A DNA stretch of 64,000 nucleotides from Psettodes erumei (lineage: Eukaryota > Chordata > Actinopteri > Pleuronectiformes > Psettodidae), in assembly GCA_016785225.1 (NCBI GenBank), contig JAFBJZ010000781.1:4588001-4652000 (forward strand). Direction: 5' to 3'. A model generated the notes under the pieces. It had not been told where the DNA came from. It saw only the letters and a program-made list of their open reading frames with translations, and ran no database searches. Position numbers and translations under genes: made by a program. Position 1 is the stretch's first letter, and each line of letters starts with the position of its first letter. Below are positions 50,516-63,565 of this stretch, in pieces.

Positions 50516-51585
50516 GCGGCAGTGGCGGCGGCTTCCCACTTCTTGTTAATTCTCTTCATAAGAGCTGTTAAGCACATTCAGCAGTCATCGAGAACGGTGT
50601 CCACTCTCGGGCCCCCGGTGGGACTGCGTGTCCTGAGGTTTACTGTTGCTCGCTTGTCATGTCCACGTCAACAGCACTTATCACCTTCTGTCTGAGCGCT
50701 GAGACATTTCCCAGGCATTTAGCTGCCTGTTTGTCTTCTCTTGATTTCCCCTCCAAATCTGTCACACATAGTCTTCACCTGACACCTCACAGAGTGTTCC
50801 TCGCTCAAACACTGTCAAAACAGGGAGATCCAACGGCAAGATATAGCAGCAGGGAACCACAGATTGCCAAATGTTATACACTGATCAGACCCTGCAAATA
50901 ATGACCTGTGTAGGCAAAACGGTCTGGGATCGTTTACTTCATCAACACGCTGACTGCGAGCCAAATACGAAAAAATGAACAGTTTGTGTTCACAGTTTCG
51001 GTTTTGCAGCTCATTTTGGACTCTGAATCATCAAGTGCCGCTTTAGTCTGCTCGCACATTGTGCTGTATGTCAATACCACAGAGTCCGGAGTTTTCACAT
51101 CACTGAGACTTTCCCTGTGCTTTTCTTTCTTGGAGTGAAAGCACTGGCATGAGAACAATGCACTTCACAGTGAAGGCCTGGCAAAGGCTCAAACACTTCT
51201 CTTTGCCGCATTTTTCTTTCCTTGCCTTTCTTCCCCAGTAAAAACCCTTCTATTATTTCAATAAGCTCTCGGTTTTAATACATTATTGATCTTAAGGTTG
51301 AACTACGGGCCACTGCATTACCAGGATTCTAAAGCCCATCATGGCATGACACTCATGTACTCGTGAAAAATTATACCAATTATGAAATCAACCAACAACT
51401 ACCTCAAAAAGCAATCAATTGTCACATTGGAAAGCATTTTGTCCCGCAATGCTATTGGTTTTGTGGTTACACAAAAGGGGTGGGCGTTGGATGCTTAATG
51501 ATTTCCAAATACTGGCTTCTCTCTCTTTCTTTCCAAACACTTATTACTATTCACTCTGAGGTGGTTGTGCTCCAAAGCGAGCCTT

Positions 51586-51800
51586 CGATTATGTTTAATG
51601 CTCTGTGTTGAGCGACCGCGTGCCAATAAGACAATAGCGTTTGCCATTGATTAGCCTTTATGAGCACCGAAGGCTCAACACCACCATGTACACTTAAAAG
51701 CCTACATTAAGGCCATGAATTATGATTAGTATACTGCATACCAGTGCATTAGGATGGGACATATTCATTTTAATTCTGCAAATGCCACAAAGCAAGCTGG
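51586..51800. promoter_or_regulatory. Putative conserved non-coding element
   Basis: TTGCCATTGATTAGCC, ATGAATTATGATTAGTATAC and CATTTTAATTCTGCAAATGC in a repeat-free block. Confidence 0.4.
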
Positions 51801-53689
51801 GAAGAGAAAGCCATTTCTGGAGCTGCTAAAGTAGGTGGGGGCCAGGGGCTGAGTGCTAGCGGGGTCAAGTGCGAGCCGTGTCTTTGACAGTGGCTGCCTG
51901 CCTGTGTTTCCATATCACAACGTTCAATCATGCAGCGCCCTCATGCAGAAACCTTTAACTCAATGCTCATAAATGCAGGGAAGCAAAGCTTACTGTGCAC
52001 CCCAGCCCCAACAACCTCTGTGCTCCTATTTGTTGTGGTCAGTGGTATTTTTTTTATTATTGTTTTGGTTTTGTGTTTAATGCAAGAGGATTGTGTTTTT
52101 TATTTTTTTATTTTTTAGAAAAGGGTGCACATTAAGAAAAATCAACCGACCAATGCTACCTATTGCTGGGGTATAAATAGCTACAATTAAGGTCACCTTT
52201 ATTGTTTCCAATTTAAATCATCGGTGTGACATCTAAATGACATTTTAATGAAAATTTTAGACAGGTTATTTTGAACAGTTTCCTAAAAGATGCATAAGGT
52301 TGAGCAGTGGTGAATTGCAAGTGTCTTTGGGGGGATCCGGTGGCTTGACGGGCGTACAAAATCCCAGCCAAACAAATGAAGTGGAGATGGTAATACAGAG
52401 TGTTAGAGTGGAGAGTGACAAGCCCGTTCCTCCCATGAAGCAGCTGAGCTGGCATTAAACAGACAAGACATCCCGTTCAGTCAGTTATCAGCCCAGGAAT
52501 AATGAAGGAACAGGCCGGCAGACCAGGACGAGTCACCCTAGTCAGCCAAGTGGAGAATTTAATTTCGTGCAGGTTTCTCCGCAGCCAAGCATTTCCCCAT
52601 CGGAGGTCCACTGGTGCTCGGGTGAGCGTGGACAACTCAGTGCACCCGACTCCGAGTCTCTCCGGCACTGACAGAGATGTGTGGTGATGGATTTTAGAGT
52701 AGAGGGGGGAAGAGGTGGACTTAAGTTTGGGTAGGGTTGTTAAAGAGGAGAGAGAGCGGTGACAAGCGAACTTCAGAGAAAAGTAAGGAAGCGATCACTC
52801 GTGCTCCTCATTTTCCAGAGTATGGGTGCATTATTAAATCAAAGACAGTGAAATGAGAAATGGGTCCTGTCTGACCCAAAGATATGTAGGAAGGAAATAA
52901 TATTGTCTGTGCTCAATGTTACCCCTGCTCCACATACTGCTACTCCACATGGCATGGCCACTTGGCCACCAGATTTAAATATTATGACTGATTTCTCCAC
53001 TACACTATGATACTGTAGCCAGCTATTTTCTATTTTTATCCTTCTCCCAGTGCTTTTAAGTTAACTTCAGATGAATGCACTGAACGAATTGCATTTTCCC
53101 TTTGACTCTTATTCTCAACAGCACAAATCCACCCAAGCTCTTAATCTGGCACTGGCTTTTGTGGTCACATGATGCCATGTAGTTTCCACAACATAGCAGC
53201 GGAATGTTGAAAAAGCTGACAACTGATGCCCCGAGCCTCTGCCCGCCACCTTCAGACTCCCGTGCCCTGCAGCCATAGCATTGGGTGTCTCATCTTTTTG
53301 TATTCTTCCAGATGTGTAAGGTCTGGACGTTACAATGGCCTTGCAGGCATGATGAATACACTGGTGGCCTCTTAACACAGGTGGCGTTTTTCCTTGGCTG
53401 TGCACTGAAAAATCTGAATTTCTGATTTGCTTATATTAATAGTAGCATTTCCCAGAAAAGAAGGCTTACATGTTCACTAAAATATATTGTATTATTTGAG
53501 AATAGTGGAACACTAACTACTTGAAAAATACTTTATTATTTAGCAAGCGTGCGGCCACTTGTGAAAGTATTGTTAGTGCAGCTTCACACTGCTTTTTGCC
53601 AGGCAAAATGTGGCCCTGGAATGTGGAGCCTGTTTATTATGTTAATCGACTGGTGTGTCTAATCAACCTTTGTTTAAGCCTGGCAACAG

Positions 53690-54350
53690 TAGGTGGTTGA
53701 TTTGGTCTGCACACTTTGTTATAATGTTTTGGGGGAACAAAGCAAAATAGGACTTTTTTGGCTGTTGAACGCAACACTTAGGCAACTTGGGTTGTGCATG
53801 CTGCCTCCTGCTGGCAATACCAGGTTTGAATGCATTAGAAGAATACTAGAATTACATGGATAAACCCATTCCAATCACTTCTTTTGTACTCCAGGGACAA
53901 GAACAGCCATATTGCTGCGAGTCTATACACTAGTATACTTAAAGTGGCAACCTTGAAGATTTCAGTCCTGGCTGATTTGGCAACACCTACCGATGGTGAC
54001 AGCAAAGGCGCTACAGTACGACAGGTCACAGGAATCTGGGGGCAGTAAAATAAACTACCGCCATTTCAAGAGAGAACTCAGGCAATAATTGGCCTTTTTC
54101 CATCGTTCTGTGAGCAACCAAAATTTGATTTTATGCCGCATGCTGGCATGGGTCTGCAAACAGCAGGGCACAGCGAAAGGAGGTGGTTACCTCGCTGAGA
54201 AGTTGGACGTTTGCAGCTTGTCGCCTGCAGCTCTTCATCTAACAGCTCACCGTGGCTGCTCCTTCGTGTTCCTTTGCTCCCTGCAATATTTCAAACAGAT
54301 CCGCTGTCAAAACACGCTGAAAATGACAGTTGTTTTGTAGACACATTTTT
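53690..54350. repeat. Possible interspersed repeat, unclassified
   Basis: Mid-GC stretch with GTGGCAACCTTGAAGATTTC and GCTGCCTCCTGCTGGC, wording that recalls non-autonomous fish repeats, in otherwise AT-rich DNA. I cannot see terminal repeats or target-site duplications. Confidence 0.25.
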
Positions 54351-54713
54351 GATGAGCGATAGCAGTAAGTGCTAAGCTCACAGACAAAAACAATGCGTTC
54401 CCTGTGACTACTTTGCAATGAAAGTCAAGGCGCGTTAGGCCAGTTAACCGCTTTTAACGTGAAAACGGTTCGGTTTGCATCTGTAGAAACTTACTAAAGC
54501 ATTTTATCCAGGAATGTTGCTGCAGACACCCACTACATACTGGACATACTGCTTAATTCTGAATACTGATAGATACTGTTTAACAAACATTTATTTCAAG
54601 GAAAATCTTCAAGACTGTCACTCTAACTTTAAAACGTGAGAAAAACAGCTTTGAAGGAAATTTGCTTGTTAGGTTGATAATTAGATGACAAGCTCAATAC
54701 CATATATCATACG

Positions 54714-54736
54714 GTGTGTGTGTGTGTGTGTGTGTG
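54714..54736. repeat. (GT)n microsatellite
   Basis: About eleven GT units. Confidence 0.92.
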
Positions 54737-57700
54737 CTCTACTGGAGAGCAGGTGACTTCCGAATAAAAAGTGATAGAAATAAAAGCAAATCAAGAATCA
54801 TCATTGGCATTCCTTTCCACTGCTGGAGACAGCTCTCAGTGAGTAAAAGGATGGATTGAAACATGCTGCACTGTATATGTTTCACAATATTGAAACACAG
54901 TGGTAAGCAGATACAGCGAAGGAAATGATTCAGTTAGAGGTAACAGGTAACAATGAGGAGGAATCCAGCACCCAAGCTTCCTTTAATGTCTTTTCGACAG
55001 TGGAAGAGGCTTTCTTTCTGATGTTCGATCATGTGGGGCTTTCCATCTATCTGATGTCAGGGAAAATATCATCTCAGACAACAGCAGAATCTTTCATAAA
55101 TGATCCCATAATCTGGGATCGTGCTCGGCTTCAGAAAAAGACTGTGGCTAACATTATCACCTCTTTCACACGTTCAATATTTCATCACAATGGGTGGATA
55201 AGGGAACTGTCCTGGTAAATATTGATCCTATCAGAGAGAAATATCACAGGATTAAGGAATTTACCCAGATTCGTTTTATTAGTAGTTATTAGACTTCTTT
55301 TTTTATACTTCCAAAACAGTCATAATACATGAGAGGGCCTTCTGTGCTGTTAATCTGTTCAGGGCTGGTGCCAGGGCCAACTCACAGCCAAGCATTTATG
55401 AGCAAACTTGGTTCATAGAATGTTGTGTAGTGTATGTGCACACATGAATCTCCACATAAATGTATTTACGTCTGAGTCAGGTGGTACTGTATGTGGCTGA
55501 CTCCACACCAACAATGACCACTCATTTGGAAACAAACCAAATGCCTGTGGCTGCAAAGACCTGCCCAGGGTCCAGGTTCTTAAAGCGGAAATAATTGCAG
55601 AGGTGCACGCTCCATTAAAAGCAACTATTTAATACAATAATCATTCAATTAAAAATCCCTTGTAGCAGCTGCCACAGTTGATTTGGATCAAAGGAACATG
55701 TTATTTGTCGTATGAGGCAAACTGTTTCACCAAGGGCCACATTCCTGTATTTCTGCAGCCAGTCGTCAGATGTACCTGCAGACTCCATCATGTCAGAATG
55801 TGCTCAGAATGGTTTCTCTGCTGTAACTGTGAGAAATAAAAAAAAATGCTAAAATGAAATTTTAACACCATTCCCTAGTAATGAGTTATGCCACTCATCT
55901 AGGGAGCTGATTCCTTGACCATGAATGCCACGGTAACTGAGGATTTCCCGGTCCTGAGCATTTGTGTTGCGTAGTTACAACTCCAGTGTGCACATAGTAT
56001 AGACTGCATGGAAATGTCACGTGTTAGGGGGCAGTGGTGGTGAATCCTGCTGCGAGTCAAAGGCAGACGACAACTGGCTCCTTAACTTGCGTCTGATCTC
56101 TAATGCAATGAGTCAGTATGTCCAGTTGCCTCTGTGCAACGCTGTCAGTTCACTGGCTCTGCAGGGATACGCCGGCAAACAAACAGCAAAAACAATAAAG
56201 CTGTACTGTAAGTGAAACATACAGTATTTCTTTTTAAATATCTACTTGATGTATGCTCCAGTGTTATCTCTCTGATGCAGTATTTTGTTTGGGTCTGCAG
56301 AGCAAATCGTGGCAAAGGATATGAATTATATTGAACGGGGTGGGGTTGGGGGGGTAAATACAAAAATTAAGTTTGAGAAGCAAAACAACGTTGCGCTCAT
56401 TTTACAGTTACTAGCCAAATGGCCTTTCAAATGGGCGACGTCAGACATTATGCTGCTGGTTTGCATGCGAGCCCATTCTTCATTACCGAGAGATGGCTTT
56501 GTGTTTTTATCTTGTTGGGTGCCTTTTGAGCAAAGGAGCGCATTACATTGAGTCTTTGTTTTATTGTGTTCAGCAAATTAATAAATGGGAGGCACAGTGG
56601 GAAAAATAGATATGAAAATGTGTACTTTGCATTATTGAAAAGCCCATCCACTAAAGGTTACCAGCAGCTATTGTAGTACAATCTGTGAAATGTAATTAGA
56701 GTGTGTGTGTGAGAGAGCAGCACAGATAAAGCTGCCTCTGCCATTATGGACTCCCTCATAACATTTTGCTTCCCCCTGAAACTTATTCTCTCTGAACTAA
56801 TTTTGCATGACATATTGCATTTCTGCTTCAGCTATCATGAGGCTACCTGTGAATTAAAGTGGGTTTGCAATACAGCAAATTTCCAGATTACATTTTGGAC
56901 ATGCAGATATCTCATATTTGCTATGATTTATTAATTCAAACCCGACTCACAACAGCACTTGCAGTTGTTACTGCCGGTGCCCTGTGCAGGCTGATGTGCA
57001 AGTTATGAGGTGGATGGAGAAGGGAGAGAAGTACTGGGATGATTGATACAAAAACTGCTTCATAAGGGGATTCTGACACCACGAGAAAAGTATGAATTTC
57101 CTCAAAGCAGGTATTATAACTTAATCCAAAGAAATACAAATGCAAATTGTTGACATTTACATGTGTCTCCTAAAATCTAATTTGATCAGGCAAACATTCA
57201 GGTTACATAACAGGTATATGGAAAATAACTAACTTAAAGCAACCTCCACTGATTTTCTTGTGTTGTGACCACTGGACTGTTGACATTGGTTTTGATGCTG
57301 CAACAGCCTCAGTTTGTGCTGGAATTGCTGCTCTATAAAAAGTAGTTGCATGCTTCTTTTTTTTTTTGTTTCCTTTATCGGAGTGGATGGGCATCTCAAA
57401 TAGTACAGCCTCATCCACGAGAAATGAGGTTCACATAAAGCTGAAGTGGCACAGCAAATATGTTCTTGTAGAAAATGGTTTGGGGAGGCGATGGGCATGC
57501 AAAGCACAAGGCTGTGGCACCAGGGACCAGAGTTCACATCCTACTGTACAACCACACCTTGGCTGTGGACAGGGAAAGTTTATGATATTATTTAAATGTT
57601 AACAAACATGTTCTGGGCTTTACGTCAAGCGCGGCTTTTTCAGAATTCCTGATTTTACTGCAATCTTAACCAAGAGCTGTGATAACACAATTCTATGGTT

Positions 57701-58475
57701 TGCTCTGCCTTAACCAAACCATTTAGCTGCTACGACCAGATAATGTATTTGTGTTAATCAAAAGTATAAACTGAGTGATTTTACAGTCCTTTCAAATGCC
57801 TTTCTTGTGAAAAAATGTACCAAAATGACAAAAATGTTCTAGGAAACAGGGTTCTGTTCAAATATTAAATGTTTTTTGACACATACACACGCAGTGATTA
57901 CCCATGAGTGGTTTCTTTTTTGCCTTGTTTGTTTTCCCAGAAAGAACAAATATTAAGGTACTGATTTCCAGACCTTTTTACACAGTAGCTGATAAGTGCT
58001 GCAAAGTGGTACAATGTGGCTACCGAGGTTAAAATATGACTCTAAACTATAGCTGTGTTCTGAATTATAATTAATTAACATCAGGGTTCTTCTCTGTGGA
58101 TGGCGATATAGATTTTGTGGGCGCGTGAGACCATATTTATGGACAGAAAACACATCTTCTGGCTCACAACCGCTGATTTTTAGATAAAAGGTGAGGCAAA
58201 AACACATGATTCAAAATGCTCACTATAATCTGACTGAGGATTCATTCCCATATAAACAATATCCGACCGCCTTTACATGTAGGTTACAGTAGGTCATCGC
58301 AAATTTCTATGCCGTTGCGACCCAGTGCATTCACTCTCCACGCTTCCTGTTCTTCCACAAGGCAGCTCTTCTTTTAATGGCGCCTCTCCATGAAAAGAGT
58401 GATAATAGAAGCCAACCAGGCCAAAAGTTGGATAAAAAAAGGGAGAAAATGATTAAGGAACCTTATTAAAAGCAA

Positions 58476-58690
58476 CCTTGTAGATTCAGACGCGTGATGG
58501 AGAGCACATTATGAGGCCTGATCCTTTTCAAATGACACCACGGTTTCCCGAACACGCCGAAAAAACCTGATTAGGGTGACAAGCACTGAGTGATACTGCA
58601 AACCTGTTAATAACATGAAAATTAGAAGGGGCTCATGCAAAGAAAGGAGATTAATTTAGCTGGAGTCCATCTTGCGCAAATTGCGAAGTT
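58476..58690. promoter_or_regulatory. Putative conserved non-coding element
   Basis: CACATTATGAGGCCTGATCC, ACCTGATTAGGGTGAC, GTTAATAACATG and GGAGATTAATTTAGC in complex sequence. Confidence 0.4.
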
Positions 58691-59469
58691 GTGAATATGT
58701 TTTCAGATAATGAGCCTTCCTACTTGTCAGCTCACTTGTCATTTTCTGTAATTAATGTTAAGGAAGACTCCTTCCTGATGGTTCATATTACTCATGTACC
58801 AGGAAAATTTCTCCCCAGAAATAATTTACATTTATTATCATCAGTCTGTTTGTGTGGTTTATTTCACAGTGGAGTAATTTATTGCAGCGCCATTTCGCTC
58901 GCCTTGATTAGTCACTCGTCAGACTGAGATGCAATTTTTTCCCTTCATACGTCTGCATGGAAATTGAGAGTGTTTTTGGCTCAGCGTGGTACCTTCTCAG
59001 CCCTCCTTTTTCTTTTATTTTTGTTCCTGGTCTGTTCAGGCTTTGGAAAACATGCTTTTGCTTTTTTTTTTTCTTCCTCACGTACACTTAAGGCACTGTA
59101 TATCAACATTTTCTGCTGTAACTGTAAATCTGAAAAACACAGGATGGGAATACACGGCACGTAACAGCAGCAGCCGCAGCGACTTGCTGGATGGGTTTTA
59201 AATGAACATTCTTAATTTAAGACTTGGCAGAGAGCGCTGATATGAATGATGACGCCTCACCAGGACACATACTAGGACTGTCTTTTCAAACACAAAAGTT
59301 GTATCTGTCATGACATTTTCCAAATAATATCCTTTTAATTTATCATACGGAACTGAATGTATATATAGAGCGGAGAATAATTAAATAACACATTTGATTT
59401 CTTTACACAGTGAAGTTTTTTCCCCCCCTGAGCCCCCACAGATACCAACCACGCAGATTCTCCCCACTG

Positions 59470-59800
59470 TGGTGTGACCGTAACTCAGAGAAATATTCAT
59501 TTAAGACAGATATTTAAATCAGCTTTGCTTAGCTACTAAGCTCTGCTTTTCTTTGTGCCAGTAAATTTATAAGCCCACTTCTTAAATGTATTATTCATCC
59601 AAGCATGTAAATAATGCATGCCTGCTTCCACAGTAAATTAACCCTTTACCTTACCAGGGGTACAGGAGTCATTGTTTTGAAAGGCAATTATGTCATTTAA
59701 TTAATGTTGTAATTAATACCGTAATTAGCTTAAACACCCTGCAACCGAGTGCCACTGCTAAGCTGTCTTAATTAAATGGATTGAACGGTTTCATATCTTT
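59470..59800. promoter_or_regulatory. Putative conserved non-coding element, dense homeodomain cluster
   Basis: Between 59690 and 59780 lie TTTAATTAATG, TGTAATTAATACC, CGTAATTAGC and CTTAATTAAATGG, four TAATTA cores, the first three about 15 bases apart. The flanks are complex and repeat-free. This is the densest such cluster in the window and typical of developmental enhancers. Confidence 0.5.
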
Positions 59801-61425
59801 TTGCACTGTCACGTTGCAGGGTGCAGAGAAATGTGCCATCCCATTTGCACATTTCAGAACAACTTTTTTTCTTTAAAGACAAACAAGGCGAGAGAGCTCA
59901 TTCGCACGTAATGTGCATAATAAAAGGGAAGGGAAAGGTGCGTTTTCTTTCTTTAACGCTTCCCCTCACAGAGAAAATGCTGAACTCGGACCAGTCATTT
60001 TTTTAAAACTACCATTGTAAATCCTACCTGCGTCTACGTAACCTGCTTGGTCACAATTTGATACTCCATCGCGGTGGGAGTCATTGTCTGCTAAAATTAT
60101 GAAACAAAATAAATCCAATTCCCAGTTCAGCTCTCAAACTAAAGGTAAGGGAGCTGTGCCAGATCAGTGCAAGCTTGTGTTTTATTGCTGCGGTACAGCG
60201 TTGAGAGCGGGCAGACAGCTAATCCGCTAGTAGAGAGTTTTTATCCTTGCCCAACCTGACAGTGATAGAAAGTGTTTTCCCCAAACTAGAAAAATAGTTG
60301 GGAGAGGATGAAATAGCAAAGAGGTCACTGAATACTGAAGAATTTCCAGTCCGCTCGACTCTGCTGGCTGCAGGTCCAGCTTTGTATTCATGGGCTGCGA
60401 GCATCCGTACAGCTCATCTATTGTGCATGTGTATGTCAGGATCATTTTTGAAGCCAGACGCTTCGGCACTAGCGGGAAGCAATAAGGAGGAACTCCCTGC
60501 TTGTAAAATTAATTCCCCTTAGTATGTCAGAGTGTGGCTGAAGATCCCGGGAGTTAGCGGGGAGACATAAGCCGCTTTAAGGCGCAGGATATCTTTTGCT
60601 GTGGGGGGTTGTTTGCATTACATTTTTTCCTCCAGATGCAAATGTTGTATGAAAAAAAAATGTGAAAAGCATGAATACGTGTAAACATTTTAACTGAATT
60701 TACCCTCTGTGTTCCACGTGCATCGGTGCAACACACCGGCTTTCTGTTTGGTTGCAAGTGATTTTATCAATGTCATTAGACCATTCATTGAACTAAGTGA
60801 GGAATCCATCAAAAGCTGACAGGAAGGTGTAGACTAATGGCTGTTAGGCTGTAATATTCTTTAATATGATTTTTATTTGCCTTAATTTCATCTTCTTTTA
60901 CACAGGTCCCAAATCAGTAGAGAGCTGCTGAACACCTGAGCAGAGAGCATATTTCTGCAGCTTGTCGAGATGGGTTTTACAGAAGCTTTATTCTCCATGT
61001 GGATTTATTCAGGCAAAGGAAGAAGAAAAAAAACAACCTAGCTCTCAGTAAACTGGAGTGAGAAGCACATTGTGTGACAATTGTGTTTCACTGCGGGGAC
61101 ACATGAAACAAATTAGGACGAGTATGTATTATGTCCACGGTGGCAAGCGAGACAGCAATTTGTGCACACGCGGAGCCTCTGCACCCTAATTTTGTCTTTT
61201 CATACTCCTCTGCATTTGGAGCCACCTTCATCATACACTCCAGCACTCTAAATTAAAAATAGCTCAGCGGGCTTCTGTTTTGTGCTGACACAAACCTAAT
61301 TTTACACCTCCTTTCAGTAGTTTCCCCTGTTCTTACACTTCATATCCTCCGAAACAATCAAGCGCAGCCCTGAAATTGCCTGAAACATAACAAAACAAAT
61401 GAAATGGAAATTAATTTTTTGCAAC
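59801..61425. other. Intergenic, nothing specific
   Basis: Mixed sequence with short A and T runs; no coding or repeat signature recognised. Confidence 0.45.
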
Positions 61426-61725
61426 AGGATTATCTACCCGTGTGACTATTATCTTTCCGTGCTGTTTATCTGGAGCAAAAGGAGGAGATTATTTTACAAT
61501 TAATGGCAGAGGATTCAGAACCCTGCTGTAATCATTAGATGACACATCTTGAAGAAATAGCCCTTCATATTGCCTTACCCTGGGCTTCAATAATCTTGAC
61601 CCTGGGTATTAATGGATGAGTTAATGGCCTGCAGAAATCCTTTAATTTATGCCAGGGTGAATTAAGAATAAGTAATGGATTCTGCTTTTCAAAATGTCCA
61701 GACAAGGCATTTCCGTTCAGCCTAT
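61426..61725. promoter_or_regulatory. Putative conserved non-coding element
   Basis: TTTACAATTAATGGCAG, GTAATCATTAGATGACAC, GGGTATTAATGGATGAG and GGTGAATTAAGAATAAG over 300 bases of complex sequence. Confidence 0.42.
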
Positions 61726-62669
61726 CTGAGAAATCAAATTATCATATTATCTCTTTGAATGGGTCTTCTGAACCCATATTTCATGATATCTGATGGAAAT
61801 AGTTGTGACATTCATTACACGACTCTTGCTTTATTGTGGCTTGCTACTACATGCTATGACAAAAGGGGATAATAATTTTCCAGCCGGCGATGGGGAGAAC
61901 GGACGTGGAAAGAAAAAGAAGAGAAAAAAAAGAGGATCAGAAATGACAGATCAAACTTTCAGTGTCCTAATGTAAATACAAATGTAATTATGGAAGTGTA
62001 AATTGGTTTGACTCGTTGGAGAGAGGCCACTACCCTTTACCCCTTTTTACCCACAATAACTTCACAGAACATTTGGGGATAAAGAAAATAAATAAATAAA
62101 CACAAGGATAATCTACAGCAGCAGCGGTTTGGCATCACAGTCGCTGACTATTGGGAAAAATTGAATGTCAGCCGTCAAAAAGATGAAAAAAAAGGGGCGG
62201 CAATCCTCTTAGTATGTTTATGATTACAGCTTAATTATTTCTAATTGCTGTAAGCACTTTCAATCATTGACTTTGATATGTATCAGCTTTAAGATGTGAA
62301 AGCAGGACCAGCTTCTAAGCGCTACGCAAATCTGCGGAAAGTTTCACTGGAAATCGACGTGGTTTCGTTTTTTTCATCGCCGTGAGGTCTCCTGCTTCAT
62401 CCACGGCACAGACATCCCCTCTGAACCCAAATGAAAAGCCTGATGTCACCTTTTAGCATCTTAAGAATTATAATCATTTTATGTCTGTATCTTAAAAGGT
62501 GCGACACTATGATATTCGGGGACATATAAAGTAAATGCAAAACCTCAAAAAAAAAGTTCTGCAAAGTCGTGTTTCTATTGTTTTGTTAGCTGTTGGTGAC
62601 ATTTTCTTAATAAACGTAATGGCTGATTTTAAAACGCAATAAGAAACATTTATAGCACTTTAAAGGGTT

Positions 62670-62904
62670 ATGCAGCCTCTGCTCGCGGTCGGGCTGGTGT
62701 TTTTATTGGATGATGTCATGCACGTGTCGCAGCGGAGGAGAAGTTTGATGCGAGCCACAACGCGGTCAGGGAGCTGTCCTGCGACGATGAAGTCATCCCG
62801 ACGCTCGGGCGAGACACTTATTTTTCTCTAACGCGTCGCTCGGCTCCTCGGGTTGTACAATGTCCTGCAAGTGAACCTGAGCCTCCCCCGACCCCCGAAA
62901 CCCT

Positions 62905-62938
<34 letters not shown>

Positions 62939-63370
62939 CGAACTCGCACATACTCCGCTGTCAAACGGCAACACAACACTGGCAGTTATTTGGGTTTTGT
63001 TTGTAATCTTTTCGGGCGCTTTGTCAGGCAGGCGCAGCGATATTAGTGTGAGTGCACAAAAGCCCCCGAGTGGTGTCACGCACAATTAATGTCCCCAGGT
63101 AGCAACTCCATTAGTCTTATGAACTCAAGTCGCAGTGGGGAATGCTAATGGTGGAGGTGCCGTGGGGCATTAGGAAGGAGTGCAGCCAAAGCTACCACTT
63201 TACCCTTCGATTTGACCAGGGTGCACCTCCATCTCACTTTGGAGCCCTGCGAGCGCCGCCCCCCCGCCCCAACCTCGACACTTTAGCGAGACACACTGTC
63301 GAGTGGCAGGCGGCCTCAGCAGAGTCCGTTGGCAGTGCGCGCCGCTCGCTCACACAGCTGCGCGCCGTTC
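62670..63370. other. CpG-dense region
   Basis: Repeated CG dinucleotides (GCGACGATGAAG, GACGCTCGGGCGAG, AACGCGTCGCTCGGC, CGCGCCGCTCGC) in an otherwise CpG-poor window. It could be a CpG island tied to an unseen transcript or developmental regulator. No exon was identified. Confidence 0.4.
62907..62935. repeat. (CA)n microsatellite
   Basis: About fourteen CA units beside CpG-rich DNA. Confidence 0.93.
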
Positions 63371-63565
63371 CTTTTTAATGATCATTTATATGTCCCAGGC
63401 ATCTTATCCAAGTGCCTCCAATTACGTAACAGCGCCACACATTGTGTCACTCCAATGGACCCTTTGAAAGTCCATATTTTCAGTTTTATGTGAAAACAGC
63501 GCTGCGTGGTTAATCATTGTCAGCTTTCATAAACGTCGACTTCCATCTCGGCAGCCTCAAATCCC
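63371..63565. promoter_or_regulatory. Putative conserved non-coding element
   Basis: TTTTTAATGATCATTTATATG, CTCCAATTACGTAACAGC, TCCATATTTTCAG and GGTTAATCATTGTCAGC between two CpG-dense stretches. Confidence 0.42.

Larger units (their letters stand above)
48141..51585. other. Intergenic, with retroelement tail
   Basis: Holds the LINE/SINE tail at 50080-50212, a GT repeat at 50488 and a G-rich patch at 49020-49041. Nothing coding recognised. Confidence 0.5.
51801..58475. other. Intergenic, possible repeat at 53690-54350
   Basis: Mostly AT-rich DNA with a GT repeat at 54714. The 97-codon frame at 54925-55218 and the others show no splice signals or family signature. Confidence 0.45.

Noticed and set aside
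57480..57560. Possible tRNA-derived SINE head (AGTTCACATCC as B box)
   Set aside because: The A box is not convincing, and no tail or duplications are seen.
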